Both the position numbers and the translations under genes were made by a program. Positions 1-6,901 of a stretch of DNA of 64,000 bases are shown here, piece by piece. Below the pieces are notes generated by a model. The model had not been told where the DNA came from, made no database searches, and saw nothing but the letters and a program-made list of their open reading frames with translations. Each line of letters begins with the position of its first letter. The first letter of the stretch is position 1. Where the stretch lies: assembly GCF_015352985.1 (NCBI RefSeq), contig NZ_JACYXF010000007.1, forward strand, positions 1 through 64,000. Reading direction: 5' to 3'. The stretch is from Noviherbaspirillum malthae (GTDB lineage Bacteria; Pseudomonadota; Gammaproteobacteria; Burkholderiales; Burkholderiaceae_D).

Positions 1-9
1 GTTCCGCCA

Positions 10-331
10 CGCTCGAAATACGTGGCACCAGTTCTCGGACCTCTTCCTGCCCGCCGCCACGCTCGGCAAACGTCACCTTTGCTCCAAAAGCAGGGACTTA
101 CTGTGCCGGCACACGTTGTTCAAGCGTGGTTCGCACCATCTCCCCCCGTCAGACACCGCTTTGCACCCCTCGCTCGACCAACGACACGACCTTCCCAGCC
201 ATGCCAAGCCCGCTCACCCACGCTCGACCAACGATAAAACCGCCACTTGTCCACAGAAATGGTTCCCCTACCCTCGCTCGAAATACGTGTTTCAACGCTG
301 CAACGACGTGCCGCCACGCTCAGCAAACGAT
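10..331 (+). repeat. iteron set upstream of the first trfA copy
   Basis: Eight 15-bp repeats fit CGCTCG-N4-ACG with small deviations. They start at 10, 60, 171, 221, 275, 296 and 317 on the + strand, and one lies inverted at 112-126. The last three are spaced 21 bp apart, about two helical turns, which is the spacing expected of sites bound cooperatively by a replication initiator. In RK2-type replicons TrfA binds 17-bp iterons with about 22-bp periodicity, so these are the probable TrfA sites (inference). Confidence 0.8.
247..255 (+). promoter_or_regulatory. DnaA-box-like site
   Basis: TTGTCCACA differs at one position from the TTATNCACA DnaA-box consensus. It lies among the iterons, and host DnaA boxes commonly accompany iterons in plasmid origins. 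The identical site recurs at 2602-2610. Confidence 0.5.
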
Positions 332-378
332 AAGGCCCATGGTAACTTCTCGCCTACAACAACAAGGGATCGACCAGC

Positions 379-1320
379 ATGCCGGCCACCGCCATCAAGC
401 ACAAACCGCTCAGCGACGCGCTCCAGCGCATTGAGGAAACGCTTGCCGCCAAGCGCAAGCACCCCGCACGCGCCATGCCGATGACCCAGCTGAGCCTGGA
501 CGCCGATGACGAAGCGGTGCGGCGCGATGTCGAGCAGGCCCTCAACATCGCCCAGCTGCCCTTGTGGGAAAACCAGGTGCGCGGCCTGCCCAATCCGCTG
601 GCGCGCTCGGCGCTGTTCAGCGTGGCCCGCCAGAACGAGCCGCGCCAGCACTTGAAGGAGCGGCCGATCACGTCGGTCAAGGGTGTCGAAATCTTCTACA
701 CCGGCGAAGAGCTGCGCCAGGACGACGAAGACGTGTTCCTGAACCTGGTGCACCTGGCGCGCAGCCAGCCGCTGGGCCATGAAGTGTCGTTCACCGCCTA
801 CTCGATGTTGAAATCCATGGGCTGGCCGACCTCGGCGCCGTCGTACGAGCGGCTGCGGCTGTGCATTCTGCGGCTGACTGCGAACGCGGTGGAGATCCGC
901 TTCGATGCCGGTTCGGGCAAGCGCGGCTACGGCGGCACGCTGGTGCAGGAGTTCACGTTCAAGGACGAGAGCGACCGGCAGTGGAAGGTGAGGCTGAACC
1001 CGAAGCTGATCACCTTGTTCGGGACCGATGCCTATACGCAGCTGGACTGGCGGCAGCGGCTGAAGCTGCGCTCGCCGCTGGCGAAGTGGCTGCACGGTTT
1101 CTACTACACGCACCGGGAGCCGTTCGGGTACAAAGTCGAGACGCTGAAGGGCTTGTGCGGGTCGTCGGCACAGCAGCTGTACCACTTCCGCAATGGCTTG
1201 AAGAAGGCGCTGGAGCTTTTGGTGGAGCAGGGCTTCCTGAAGTCGTGGAAGATCGATCCGATGACCGATGTGGTGACGGTGGTGCGCAATGCCCGTCCGC
1301 AGGGGCTGCTCGGGGCATAA
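379..1320 (+). CDS. trfA: TrfA-family plasmid replication initiator, copy 1
   Basis: This 313-residue protein looks like the TrfA initiator of IncP/RK2-type plasmids, which binds iterons as a monomer, opens the origin and helps load the host helicase. The TrfA-like core runs from about residue 60 to the C-terminus and includes the segments ITSVKGVEIFYTGEEL, YERLRLCILRLTANAVEI and SPLAKWLHGFYYTHREPF, which I recognise as TrfA-like. The length is close to the short form of RK2 TrfA. The ATG at 379 is preceded by AAGGGA at 364-369. Iterons and a DnaA-box-like site lie directly upstream, as in a self-regulated replicon. No partition or mobilisation gene is visible nearby. The protein is identical to that of the second copy at 2734-3675. 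Whether it still drives replication cannot be told from sequence. Confidence 0.88.
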   Translation: MPATAIKHKPLSDALQRIEETLAAKRKHPARAMPMTQLSLDADDEAVRRDVEQALNIAQLPLWENQVRGLPNPLARSALFSVARQNEPRQHLKERPITSVKGVEIFYTGEELRQDDEDVFLNLVHLARSQPLGHEVSFTAYSMLKSMGWPTSAPSYERLRLCILRLTANAVEIRFDAGSGKRGYGGTLVQEFTFKDESDRQWKVRLNPKLITLFGTDAYTQLDWRQRLKLRSPLAKWLHGFYYTHREPFGYKVETLKGLCGSSAQQLYHFRNGLKKALELLVEQGFLKSWKIDPMTDVVTVVRNARPQGLLGA

Positions 1321-1970
1321 GCTTCTCGGTCGCATCGAGCGATCATTTTGCCGAAACAAACCGAAGAAGGTACCGCGCTCGTCGGCACGGTGCCTTGTTG
1401 GCGTTTGCCTGCGCAAACGCGCCCGGCAGGCTCGACTTGCCCGAATGACGTTCCAATTCTCAAATCTTCAAGCTTCCGCTTGAAGCGCTTTCCCATTCCC
1501 GCACCAAACGAACAGCTGCAAGGTCCCGGCTTTGGGCAATGACACTGCGAGTGCTCCGCGCATGGGTGGCGGGCGCAAGACATTGACATTGCTGCCGGCC
1601 GAAGCCAAGCCCGGACAACGCGCCGGCAGCCTTTCTCCCGACAACCCGGGCAAACAGTTTGCCGGCCACTTGATTCCTCGCGTCTTCTGCTCGCCTTAGA
1701 GGGCGTTTGCAGCCATCTTGGCGGGCGGCGTAGACGCTTTGCCGATCCGGCCGGTTGGAAGCTTGAAAGCCGGCTGGCGCTTTCCGAAAACCCTTGGATG
1801 ACTCGTTGGCGATCAATGTCCGGCATGCCGGCTCCAGACTATCGCGCGCCACGTTTCGTTTGCAGGCTCTATTGGGTGACCGGTCCGTCCCGTCGAATGG
1901 CTCATCAATGCCGCCTACACTGCAGCCCTGCCAAGCGGGATTCGTTTCTCAAGCGTTGGGGGCGCCGGAT
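1321..1970. other. gene-free spacer between the duplicated modules
   Basis: I see no convincing gene here; frames on both strands lack family-like sequence. Two hairpins are visible: GCGTTTG/CAAACGC at 1401-1420 (loop of 6) and CTTCAAGC/GCTTGAAG at 1466-1485 (loop of 4). Either could act in termination after trfA, although neither has a T-run. The rest holds nothing I recognise. Confidence 0.5.
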
Positions 1971-2040
1971 TACAAAGATTAAAAACCGATTAAGCATCCA
2001 AAATTTCTCTGCAAGCCACTGATTTGAAAACACTTTTTGA
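1971..2040. other. AT-rich segment, candidate DNA unwinding element
   Basis: Only 22 of these 70 bases are G or C (31%), against a surrounding GC content above 60%. The segment directly abuts the tandem iteron array starting at 2051. This is the usual placement of a duplex-unwinding element in iteron origins. The assignment is inferred from position and composition. Confidence 0.5.
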
Positions 2041-2050
2041 AAGGTGGGCT

Positions 2051-2686
2051 CGCTCGGAAAACGTTCTTGACTCGCTCCACCTACGACTCTGCCTCGCTCG
2101 GCATACGTCGTCCGCTCGCCTCAGCTACGCGTTTCATCGCTCGGCCTACGCCAGCCCTCATCGCTCGAGCTACGTGTGTTTGCGCCGGTTCCGCAACATT
2201 TTTCCCTTCCAACACGGCGGTTCAGCTCTCCAGCATGACCTCTCCACGCTCGAACAACGATATTCGGCACCGCTTGACGCCGTAGCGCCGGGCCTAAAAT
2301 GCAATAAAGCCGCGTTTGCCCACGCTCGAGCGACGTGCCGCAGGCATCCTGGGCCGTTCCGCCACGCTCGAAATACGTGGCACCAGTTCTCGGACCTCTT
2401 CCTGCCCGCCGCCACGCTCGGCAAACGTCACCTTTGCTCCAAAAGCAGGGACTTACTGTGCCGGCACACGTTGTTCAAGCGTGGTTCGCACCATCTCCCC
2501 CCGTCAGACACCGCTTTGCACCCCTCGCTCGACCAACGACACGACCTTCCCAGCCATGCCAAGCCCGCTCACCCACGCTCGACCAACGATAAAACCGCCA
2601 CTTGTCCACAGAAATGGTTCCCCTACCCTCGCTCGAAATACGTGTTTCAACGCTGCAACGACGTGCCGCCACGCTCAGCAAACGAT
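2051..2686 (+). repeat. iteron array upstream of the second trfA copy, candidate origin
   Basis: A head-to-tail array of 15-mers starts at 2051, 2073, 2095, 2117 (degenerate), 2138 and 2162, with spacings of 22, 22, 22, 21 and 24 bp. More copies start at 2247, 2323, 2365, 2415, 2526, 2576, 2630, 2651 and 2672, and one is inverted at 2467-2481. The shared pattern is CGCTCG, four variable bases, then ACG. The regular two-turn spacing together with the adjacent AT-rich segment, DnaA-box-like site and initiator gene is the classical layout of an iteron origin. The copies upstream of 2356 have no visible counterpart for the first module, whose left side lies outside the window. Confidence 0.78.
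2602..2610 (+). promoter_or_regulatory. DnaA-box-like site, second copy
   Basis: TTGTCCACA, identical to 247-255 and embedded among the iterons. It has one mismatch to TTATNCACA. Confidence 0.5.
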
Positions 2687-2733
2687 AAGGCCCATGGTAA
2701 CTTCTCGCCTACAACAACAAGGGATCGACCAGC

Positions 2734-3675
2734 ATGCCGGCCACCGCCATCAAGCACAAACCGCTCAGCGACGCGCTCCAGCGCATTGAGGAAACGCTTG
2801 CCGCCAAGCGCAAGCACCCCGCACGCGCCATGCCGATGACCCAGCTGAGCCTGGACGCCGATGACGAAGCGGTGCGGCGCGATGTCGAGCAGGCCCTCAA
2901 CATCGCCCAGCTGCCCTTGTGGGAAAACCAGGTGCGCGGCCTGCCCAATCCGCTGGCGCGCTCGGCGCTGTTCAGCGTGGCCCGCCAGAACGAGCCGCGC
3001 CAGCACTTGAAGGAGCGGCCGATCACGTCGGTCAAGGGTGTCGAAATCTTCTACACCGGCGAAGAGCTGCGCCAGGACGACGAAGACGTGTTCCTGAACC
3101 TGGTGCACCTGGCGCGCAGCCAGCCGCTGGGCCATGAAGTGTCGTTCACCGCCTACTCGATGTTGAAATCCATGGGCTGGCCGACCTCGGCGCCGTCGTA
3201 CGAGCGGCTGCGGCTGTGCATTCTGCGGCTGACTGCGAACGCGGTGGAGATCCGCTTCGATGCCGGTTCGGGCAAGCGCGGCTACGGCGGCACGCTGGTG
3301 CAGGAGTTCACGTTCAAGGACGAGAGCGACCGGCAGTGGAAGGTGAGGCTGAACCCGAAGCTGATCACCTTGTTCGGGACCGATGCCTATACGCAGCTGG
3401 ACTGGCGGCAGCGGCTGAAGCTGCGTTCGCCGCTGGCGAAGTGGCTGCACGGTTTCTATTACACGCACCGGGAGCCGTTCGGGTACAAAGTCGAGACGCT
3501 GAAAGGCTTGTGCGGGTCGTCGGCGCAGCAGCTGTACCACTTCCGCAATGGCTTGAAGAAGGCGCTGGAGCTTTTGGTGGAGCAGGGCTTCCTGAAGTCG
3601 TGGAAGATCGATCCGATGACGGATGTGGTGACGGTGGTGCGCAATGCCCGTCCGCAGGGACTGCTCGGCGCGTAA
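2734..3675 (+). CDS. trfA: TrfA-family plasmid replication initiator, copy 2
   Basis: This encodes a 313-residue TrfA-type initiator identical in protein sequence to the copy at 379-1320. It has the same start context (AAGGGA nine bases before the ATG) and the same iterons upstream, but this copy carries the additional 22-bp-spaced array and AT-rich segment. If only one module is an active origin, this is the better-equipped one as far as the window shows. The 3' quarter carries eight synonymous differences from copy 1, showing that the two genes have existed side by side for some time and that the protein is constrained. Downstream the sequence passes into an ordinary chromosomal gene (psiF). 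Its role as initiator follows from the family; its activity is not known. Confidence 0.88.
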   Translation: MPATAIKHKPLSDALQRIEETLAAKRKHPARAMPMTQLSLDADDEAVRRDVEQALNIAQLPLWENQVRGLPNPLARSALFSVARQNEPRQHLKERPITSVKGVEIFYTGEELRQDDEDVFLNLVHLARSQPLGHEVSFTAYSMLKSMGWPTSAPSYERLRLCILRLTANAVEIRFDAGSGKRGYGGTLVQEFTFKDESDRQWKVRLNPKLITLFGTDAYTQLDWRQRLKLRSPLAKWLHGFYYTHREPFGYKVETLKGLCGSSAQQLYHFRNGLKKALELLVEQGFLKSWKIDPMTDVVTVVRNARPQGLLGA

Positions 3676-3776
3676 TCCCTGCGCTATCGTATGTCGAGCG
3701 CGGCTCCTTTCGCCGCCTTTGATTGAATCCAGGTCAAATCTCTGCGAGCCAATATAGGAATGGCCGGAGAAATGTG

Positions 3777-3795
3777 CTGTAATAAATTTGACTCA
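3777..3795 (+). promoter_or_regulatory. weak Pho-box-like sequence before psiF
   Basis: CTGTAATAAATTTGACTCA starts with a near-match to the CTGTCAT half-site of PhoB boxes; the second half matches poorly. It is listed only because psiF is a phosphate-starvation gene in enteric bacteria. Confidence 0.25.
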
Positions 3796-3831
3796 TGTAG
3801 TCACCTATTAAAACAGCCCCTGGAGAACAAG

Positions 3832-4119
3832 ATGAAGACAATTGCTGGCGCACTGGTGCTCGCCTTACCCATGCTTTTCCATTCCGCATTCGCCGCCACC
3901 GAGCAGCAGAACAAGATGGCGACGTGCAACAAGGAAGCCGCGGACAAGAAAGGCGATGAGCGCAAGGCCTTCATGAAGGACTGTCTGAGCAGCAAGCCGA
4001 AAGTCAGCGAGGCGCAAAAGGCGCAGCAGGACAAGATGAAGACCTGCAATGCTGACGCCAAGGGAAAAACCGGCGACGAGCGCAAGAAATTCATGAGCGA
4101 GTGCCTGAAGAAAGGCTGA
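3832..4119 (+). CDS. psiF: PsiF-family secreted protein
   Basis: This 95-residue protein starts with a signal peptide (MKTIAGALVLALPMLFHSAFA). Two tandem copies of a short motif follow, each with C-N-x-x-A and an F-M-x-x-C-L segment (around residues 35-54 and 70-93), typical of the PsiF repeat. The paired cysteines suggest disulfide-linked helical hairpins in the periplasm. PsiF was named as phosphate-starvation inducible in E. coli; its molecular role is unknown. The ATG at 3832 is chosen over an earlier in-frame one because it is preceded by GGAG and immediately gives the signal peptide. It has no obvious functional link to the trfA copies upstream. Confidence 0.85.
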   Translation: MKTIAGALVLALPMLFHSAFAATEQQNKMATCNKEAADKKGDERKAFMKDCLSSKPKVSEAQKAQQDKMKTCNADAKGKTGDERKKFMSECLKKG

Positions 4120-4162
4120 CCCGCCAGTTTTTGATCGAGGGCAGTTCTTGCCCCTCGCCCGT

Positions 4163-4196
4163 GCCCGCAGGAGCTGTCCCGGGTGCGGGCTGTTTT
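4163..4196 (+). terminator. probable terminator after psiF
   Basis: GCCCGCA (4163-4169) pairs with TGCGGGC (4184-4190), followed by TGTTTT. It lies between convergent genes and could serve the psiF transcript. Confidence 0.55.
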
Positions 4197-4204
4197 GCTG
4201 CGGC

Positions 4205-4435
4205 TTATTCCGCCGAGAACTCCGCCGCCGCCTTGGCCGTCCACAAGGCCTTGTCGTAACTGTCGAACGGCGCATCATAGCCGTCCGTCTTGCCGTCGGC
4301 GCCAACGAAGTAGGTCCACCAGCCGGCCTCTTCCCGGACGATGGCAATATCGCCTTTTCTGCAATGGTCGACGATGCGCTCATCGTTGGCGAGCGTCACG
4401 ATCTTGATACCTCGGTGATGAATCACGGTCGACAT
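4205..4435 (-). CDS. small hypothetical protein, 76 aa
   Basis: I do not recognise a named family. The protein is soluble and rich in aromatic and acidic residues, with a segment EAGWWTYFVGADGKTDGYDAPF. It has no signal peptide or membrane segment. The start at 4435 is chosen because GGAG stands just upstream on the minus strand and the sequence becomes protein-like only from this Met; a longer in-frame extension to 4654 looks non-coding. It stands alone, convergent with psiF and divergent from the candidate small RNA at 4675. A role cannot be assigned. Confidence 0.65.
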   Translation of the reverse strand: MSTVIHHRGIKIVTLANDERIVDHCRKGDIAIVREEAGWWTYFVGADGKTDGYDAPFDSYDKALWTAKAAAEFSAE

Positions 4436-4639
4436 GATTTCTCCATTCGGAACAGCAAGGCCGGAGGATGGCTCCGGATGCCCGGGGTCGCGGGATGAGC
4501 AGCCGGGGCAGTCATGCTGTTGTAACTGAATTGCCGACCTTGTAGTGAACTCATTCAAAGACCGTTGATTTGGCGCAGCGTTCATCCGGACGCCGGCCCG
4601 CATGGCTGCTTGCTGCCAATCCGGCATGTGCAGATAAGC

Positions 4640-4668
4640 TTGGGTAAATGGCAATGTCAGTGTAATAT
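4640..4668 (+). promoter_or_regulatory. candidate sigma-70 promoter
   Basis: TTGGGT (4640-4645) and TAATAT (4663-4668) are separated by exactly 17 bp. No protein gene follows for 400 bp, but a perfect terminator palindrome does, 40 bp downstream of the -10 element. Confidence 0.5.
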
Positions 4669-4674
4669 CGCGTT

Positions 4675-4740
4675 ACAAAAATCCACCTCAGGAAGGTTGG
4701 GAGACACAAAAGCCCGCACGGATATCCGTGCGGGCTTTTC
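4675..4740 (+). ncRNA. candidate small RNA of about 65 nt
   Basis: The stretch begins about seven bases after a good -10 element and ends in a 32-bp perfect palindrome (4708-4739, stem core GCCCGCACGG) with A4 before and T4 after it. It holds an unpaired 5' part with a purine-rich CAGGAAGG segment and no open frame. This is the usual architecture of a small regulatory RNA: promoter, short body, intrinsic terminator. The palindrome would also terminate transcription from the other side, so it might instead simply be an insulator. No RNA family is recognised. Confidence 0.4.
4708..4739. terminator. bidirectional intrinsic terminator
   Basis: This is a perfect 32-bp palindrome centred on GATATC with A4 on the left and T4 on the right. 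The stem is GC-rich, with GCCCGCACGG as its left arm core. Confidence 0.75.
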
Positions 4741-4947
4741 TATTTGGCCTGCGGAAGGCGCGTCTGAAAGTCTGCGGTCCCGCCGAGCCGAGAATGCCCC
4801 CGCCCGCAGCGCCGGGCTTGCCGTACGGAGCATGCTGCCAAGATATAAACGCCGGCTATACCGGATATCACGACAATAAAGCGGACACGATCCGGAGCGG
4901 CCGGTATATTGGCACCTGTCTCCTCCAACTCTCCTAGAATTGGATTG

Positions 4948-4980
4948 GCCCGCTACCGAAAGGTCTGCGGGCTTTTTTTT
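4948..4980 (+). terminator. second intrinsic terminator
   Basis: GCCCGC (4948-4953) pairs with GCGGGC (4967-4972) and is followed by a run of eight T. No gene ends here. The stretch 4741-4947 between the two terminators contains no gene I can support, so a second short transcript is possible but no clear promoter is seen. Confidence 0.6.
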
Positions 4981-5081
4981 GCCTGAAGCCTTCCCGTTCC
5001 CGCATCCGCACCGCCGCGTCGGTGAACCCGCCGCGCCAAAGCCATCTAACTTCATGTGCCAGACAACATGGGGAGACCGCA

Positions 5082-5489
5082 ATGCGTATGAGCGACGAGG
5101 AGTATTTCCGCAGCTGCGTGGCCAAGGAGCGCCACCTTGCCCAGCTGCTGGGACACGAGGTCGAGGAATTCTACGAAAGCGCCGGCGTGCTCTGGGAGGG
5201 CACCAACGCCATGCCGCAATGGACGCGTGACTGGGCCGCCTGCGGGCCGCTGATCGCCCTCTACAATATCCCGATCAGCTACGGCAGCCAGGGCGGCGAC
5301 GCCATGCCCGACACGGTGATCGCCGGCCCGGTCATCGCGCATTACAGCGACCATCCGTCGCCCGACAGGGCGGTGATGTATGCGATCGTCAAGGCAGTCA
5401 TCACCCTGCTCGAACACGACAAGGCGCATCGCTATCCGCATCGCTTCCCGCTGCATGACCATGCGCACCAGGCGCCTTCGCACCGGTAA
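5082..5489 (+). CDS. DUF2591/NinX-like protein
   Basis: This is a 135-residue soluble protein. The central part, from WEGTNAMPQWTRDWAACGPL to VIAHYSDHPSPDRAVMYAIV, resembles the DUF2591 (phage NinX-like) pattern, in which a short tryptophan-rich segment precedes a G-P-[LI]-I core. The family has no known biochemical role. GGGGAG at 5070-5075 sets the start at 5082; a second Met at 5088 is possible. The C-terminus is histidine-rich (RYPHRFPLHDHAHQAPSHR). It stands alone between terminators and the methyltransferase gene. The family assignment is tentative. Confidence 0.6.
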   Translation: MRMSDEEYFRSCVAKERHLAQLLGHEVEEFYESAGVLWEGTNAMPQWTRDWAACGPLIALYNIPISYGSQGGDAMPDTVIAGPVIAHYSDHPSPDRAVMYAIVKAVITLLEHDKAHRYPHRFPLHDHAHQAPSHR

Positions 5490-5636
5490 AGGCCGGCGGA
5501 GAGGCCGGCGGTCCGGGACGATCGCCGGCCAGGCGTAGAATGGCGGTCTTTTCGCTTTCCATTCCTGAACGGACCGCCGTATGCCTTGCCGCCAGCCTTT
5601 TGCCCGCGCCTTCCTTCCCGGCGTGAAAGTCCGCCC

Positions 5637-6773
5637 ATGAGCGGCTACCCCGTTATTCAATGGCGCGAAGCCGATGGCGACCATGCCGCCCGCTGGCGCT
5701 CCGAGGCAGGCGTGCCGCCGCCGAAGCGCACCGTCGTGGCCGATGACAGGATGAATGCCGATGCGGCGTACAAGCTTGCCTGCGAAGGCACGGCCCTGCT
5801 GTGGCGCGGCGACTTCCAGAATGCCCGGCAACTGCTGCAGGCGCTGGCGCGGCGCATCGACCGCAAGCCGAAAAAGCCGCGCCCGCCTGCGGCTTCGACC
5901 ACGGAAGCGTTTCACCAGCACCGGCAGGCGCAGGCGCAGCGCGCCCGCATACTCGGCATGCTGCTGCTGCCGTTCGAGGCCGGGCATGTCGTTCCGCTGC
6001 GGCGCGCCCCCGATGTCAGGCAAGCCTGCGAAGAAGCCTACGGCCCGGCGCAGGAGGCCTACGTGGCATCGCTGCGGGAATTGCTCGGCTTGATCGGTGC
6101 CCATGAATGGCACAAGAAGGGCGTGGAGATTCCCGCGCTGGGCGGGCGCATCCATCCCTGCTACGGCGTGTTTTCCCCGGTGCGCGGCGAGTATGTCGAC
6201 CTGGTTGCGCAGGCGCCGCTGCCTGCCGGAGCGAATGCGCAGGCCTTCGATATCGGCACCGGCACCGGCGTGCTGGCGGCCGTGCTGGCCGGGCGCGGCG
6301 TCTCGAAAGTCGTGGCGACCGACCAGGACCCGCGTGCGCTGGCCTGCGCGCGCGACAACCTCGAGCGCCTCGGCCTGGCCGGCCGCGTCGAACTGCTGGA
6401 GGCCGATCTGTTTCCGCCGGGCCGCGCGGCGCTGGTCGTGTGCAATCCGCCATGGGTGCCGGCGCGTCCGAGTTCTCCCATCGAGTATGCGGTGTACGAC
6501 CCCGAGAGCCGCATGCTGCGCGGATTTCTCGGTGGCCTCGCCGCTCACCTGGCGCCGGGCGGGGAGGGCTGGCTGATCCTGTCCGACTTCGCCGAGCATC
6601 TCGGCCTGCGCACGCGCGCGCAGCTGCTGGAATGGGTGAATGGTGCCGGGCTGAAGGTTCTCGCCAGAATGGATGTTCGGCCACGGCATCCCAAGACCAT
6701 GGATGCCGATGATCCCCTACACAAGGCAAGGGCTGCGGAAGTCACTTCCCTGTGGCGGCTTGGTGCAGCCTGA
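5637..6773 (+). CDS. class I SAM-dependent methyltransferase, HemK/PrmC-like
   Basis: This 378-residue protein has a C-terminal Rossmann methyltransferase domain. Motif I is AFDIGTGTGVLAAVLAGRG, the acidic ribose-binding residue falls in VVATDQDPRA, and motif IV is VVCNPPWVPA. NPP[YFW] motifs are typical of enzymes that methylate amides or exocyclic amino groups (PrmC, RsmC/D, adenine methyltransferases), so the substrate is probably a protein glutamine or a nucleobase; neither is proven. About 190 residues precede the domain and are not recognised. The Met at 5637 is chosen because family-like sequence (MSGYPVIQW) begins there; the in-frame Met at 5586 has no better signal. It ends 128 bp before the histidine kinase gene. 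Confidence 0.8.
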   Translation: MSGYPVIQWREADGDHAARWRSEAGVPPPKRTVVADDRMNADAAYKLACEGTALLWRGDFQNARQLLQALARRIDRKPKKPRPPAASTTEAFHQHRQAQAQRARILGMLLLPFEAGHVVPLRRAPDVRQACEEAYGPAQEAYVASLRELLGLIGAHEWHKKGVEIPALGGRIHPCYGVFSPVRGEYVDLVAQAPLPAGANAQAFDIGTGTGVLAAVLAGRGVSKVVATDQDPRALACARDNLERLGLAGRVELLEADLFPPGRAALVVCNPPWVPARPSSPIEYAVYDPESRMLRGFLGGLAAHLAPGGEGWLILSDFAEHLGLRTRAQLLEWVNGAGLKVLARMDVRPRHPKTMDADDPLHKARAAEVTSLWRLGAA

Positions 6774-6901
6774 CGGGAAGAATGCGCCGGGTCATGCAGC
6801 GATTTCGCGTTTCCATGCAGCAATCTGCACACAGCAGGTAAAATGTCCGCCCTGGAACGCTTGTTCGTTCCCGAAGTCAACGGCCCTGCGTTGGAGGCGC
6901 G

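Larger units (their letters stand above)
1..3675 (+). repeat. tandem duplication of the iteron/trfA module, period 2355 bp
   Basis: Positions 1-1320 are repeated at 2356-3675. Comparing the two by eye, the first roughly 1070 bp (iterons, DnaA-box-like site and most of trfA) are identical. The last 245 bp of trfA differ at eight positions: 1071/3426, 1104/3459, 1149/3504, 1170/3525, 1266/3621, 1305/3660, 1314/3669 and 1317/3672. All eight are synonymous. Immediately after the stop codon the copies are unrelated. The left copy continues beyond the window, so there may be further units. Confidence 0.95.

Noticed and set aside
292..1416. Long open frame antisense to the first trfA copy (and a similar one at 2647-3540)
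   Set aside because: High-GC sequence gives long antisense frames; the translation is low-complexity Gln/Arg/Leu-rich, and the + strand frame encodes a recognisable initiator.
1460..1852. 130-codon minus-strand frame in the spacer between trfA copies
   Set aside because: No recognisable motif, no ribosome site, mixed composition; probably not a gene.
2051..2176. Possible CRISPR-like short repeats
   Set aside because: Repeats are 15 bp with 6-9 bp between them and degenerate centres, fitting iterons rather than CRISPR.
5052..6689. 545-codon antisense frame over the DUF2591-like and methyltransferase genes
   Set aside because: It spans two unrelated genes and the intergenic gap, and its sequence looks like a reverse-frame translation.
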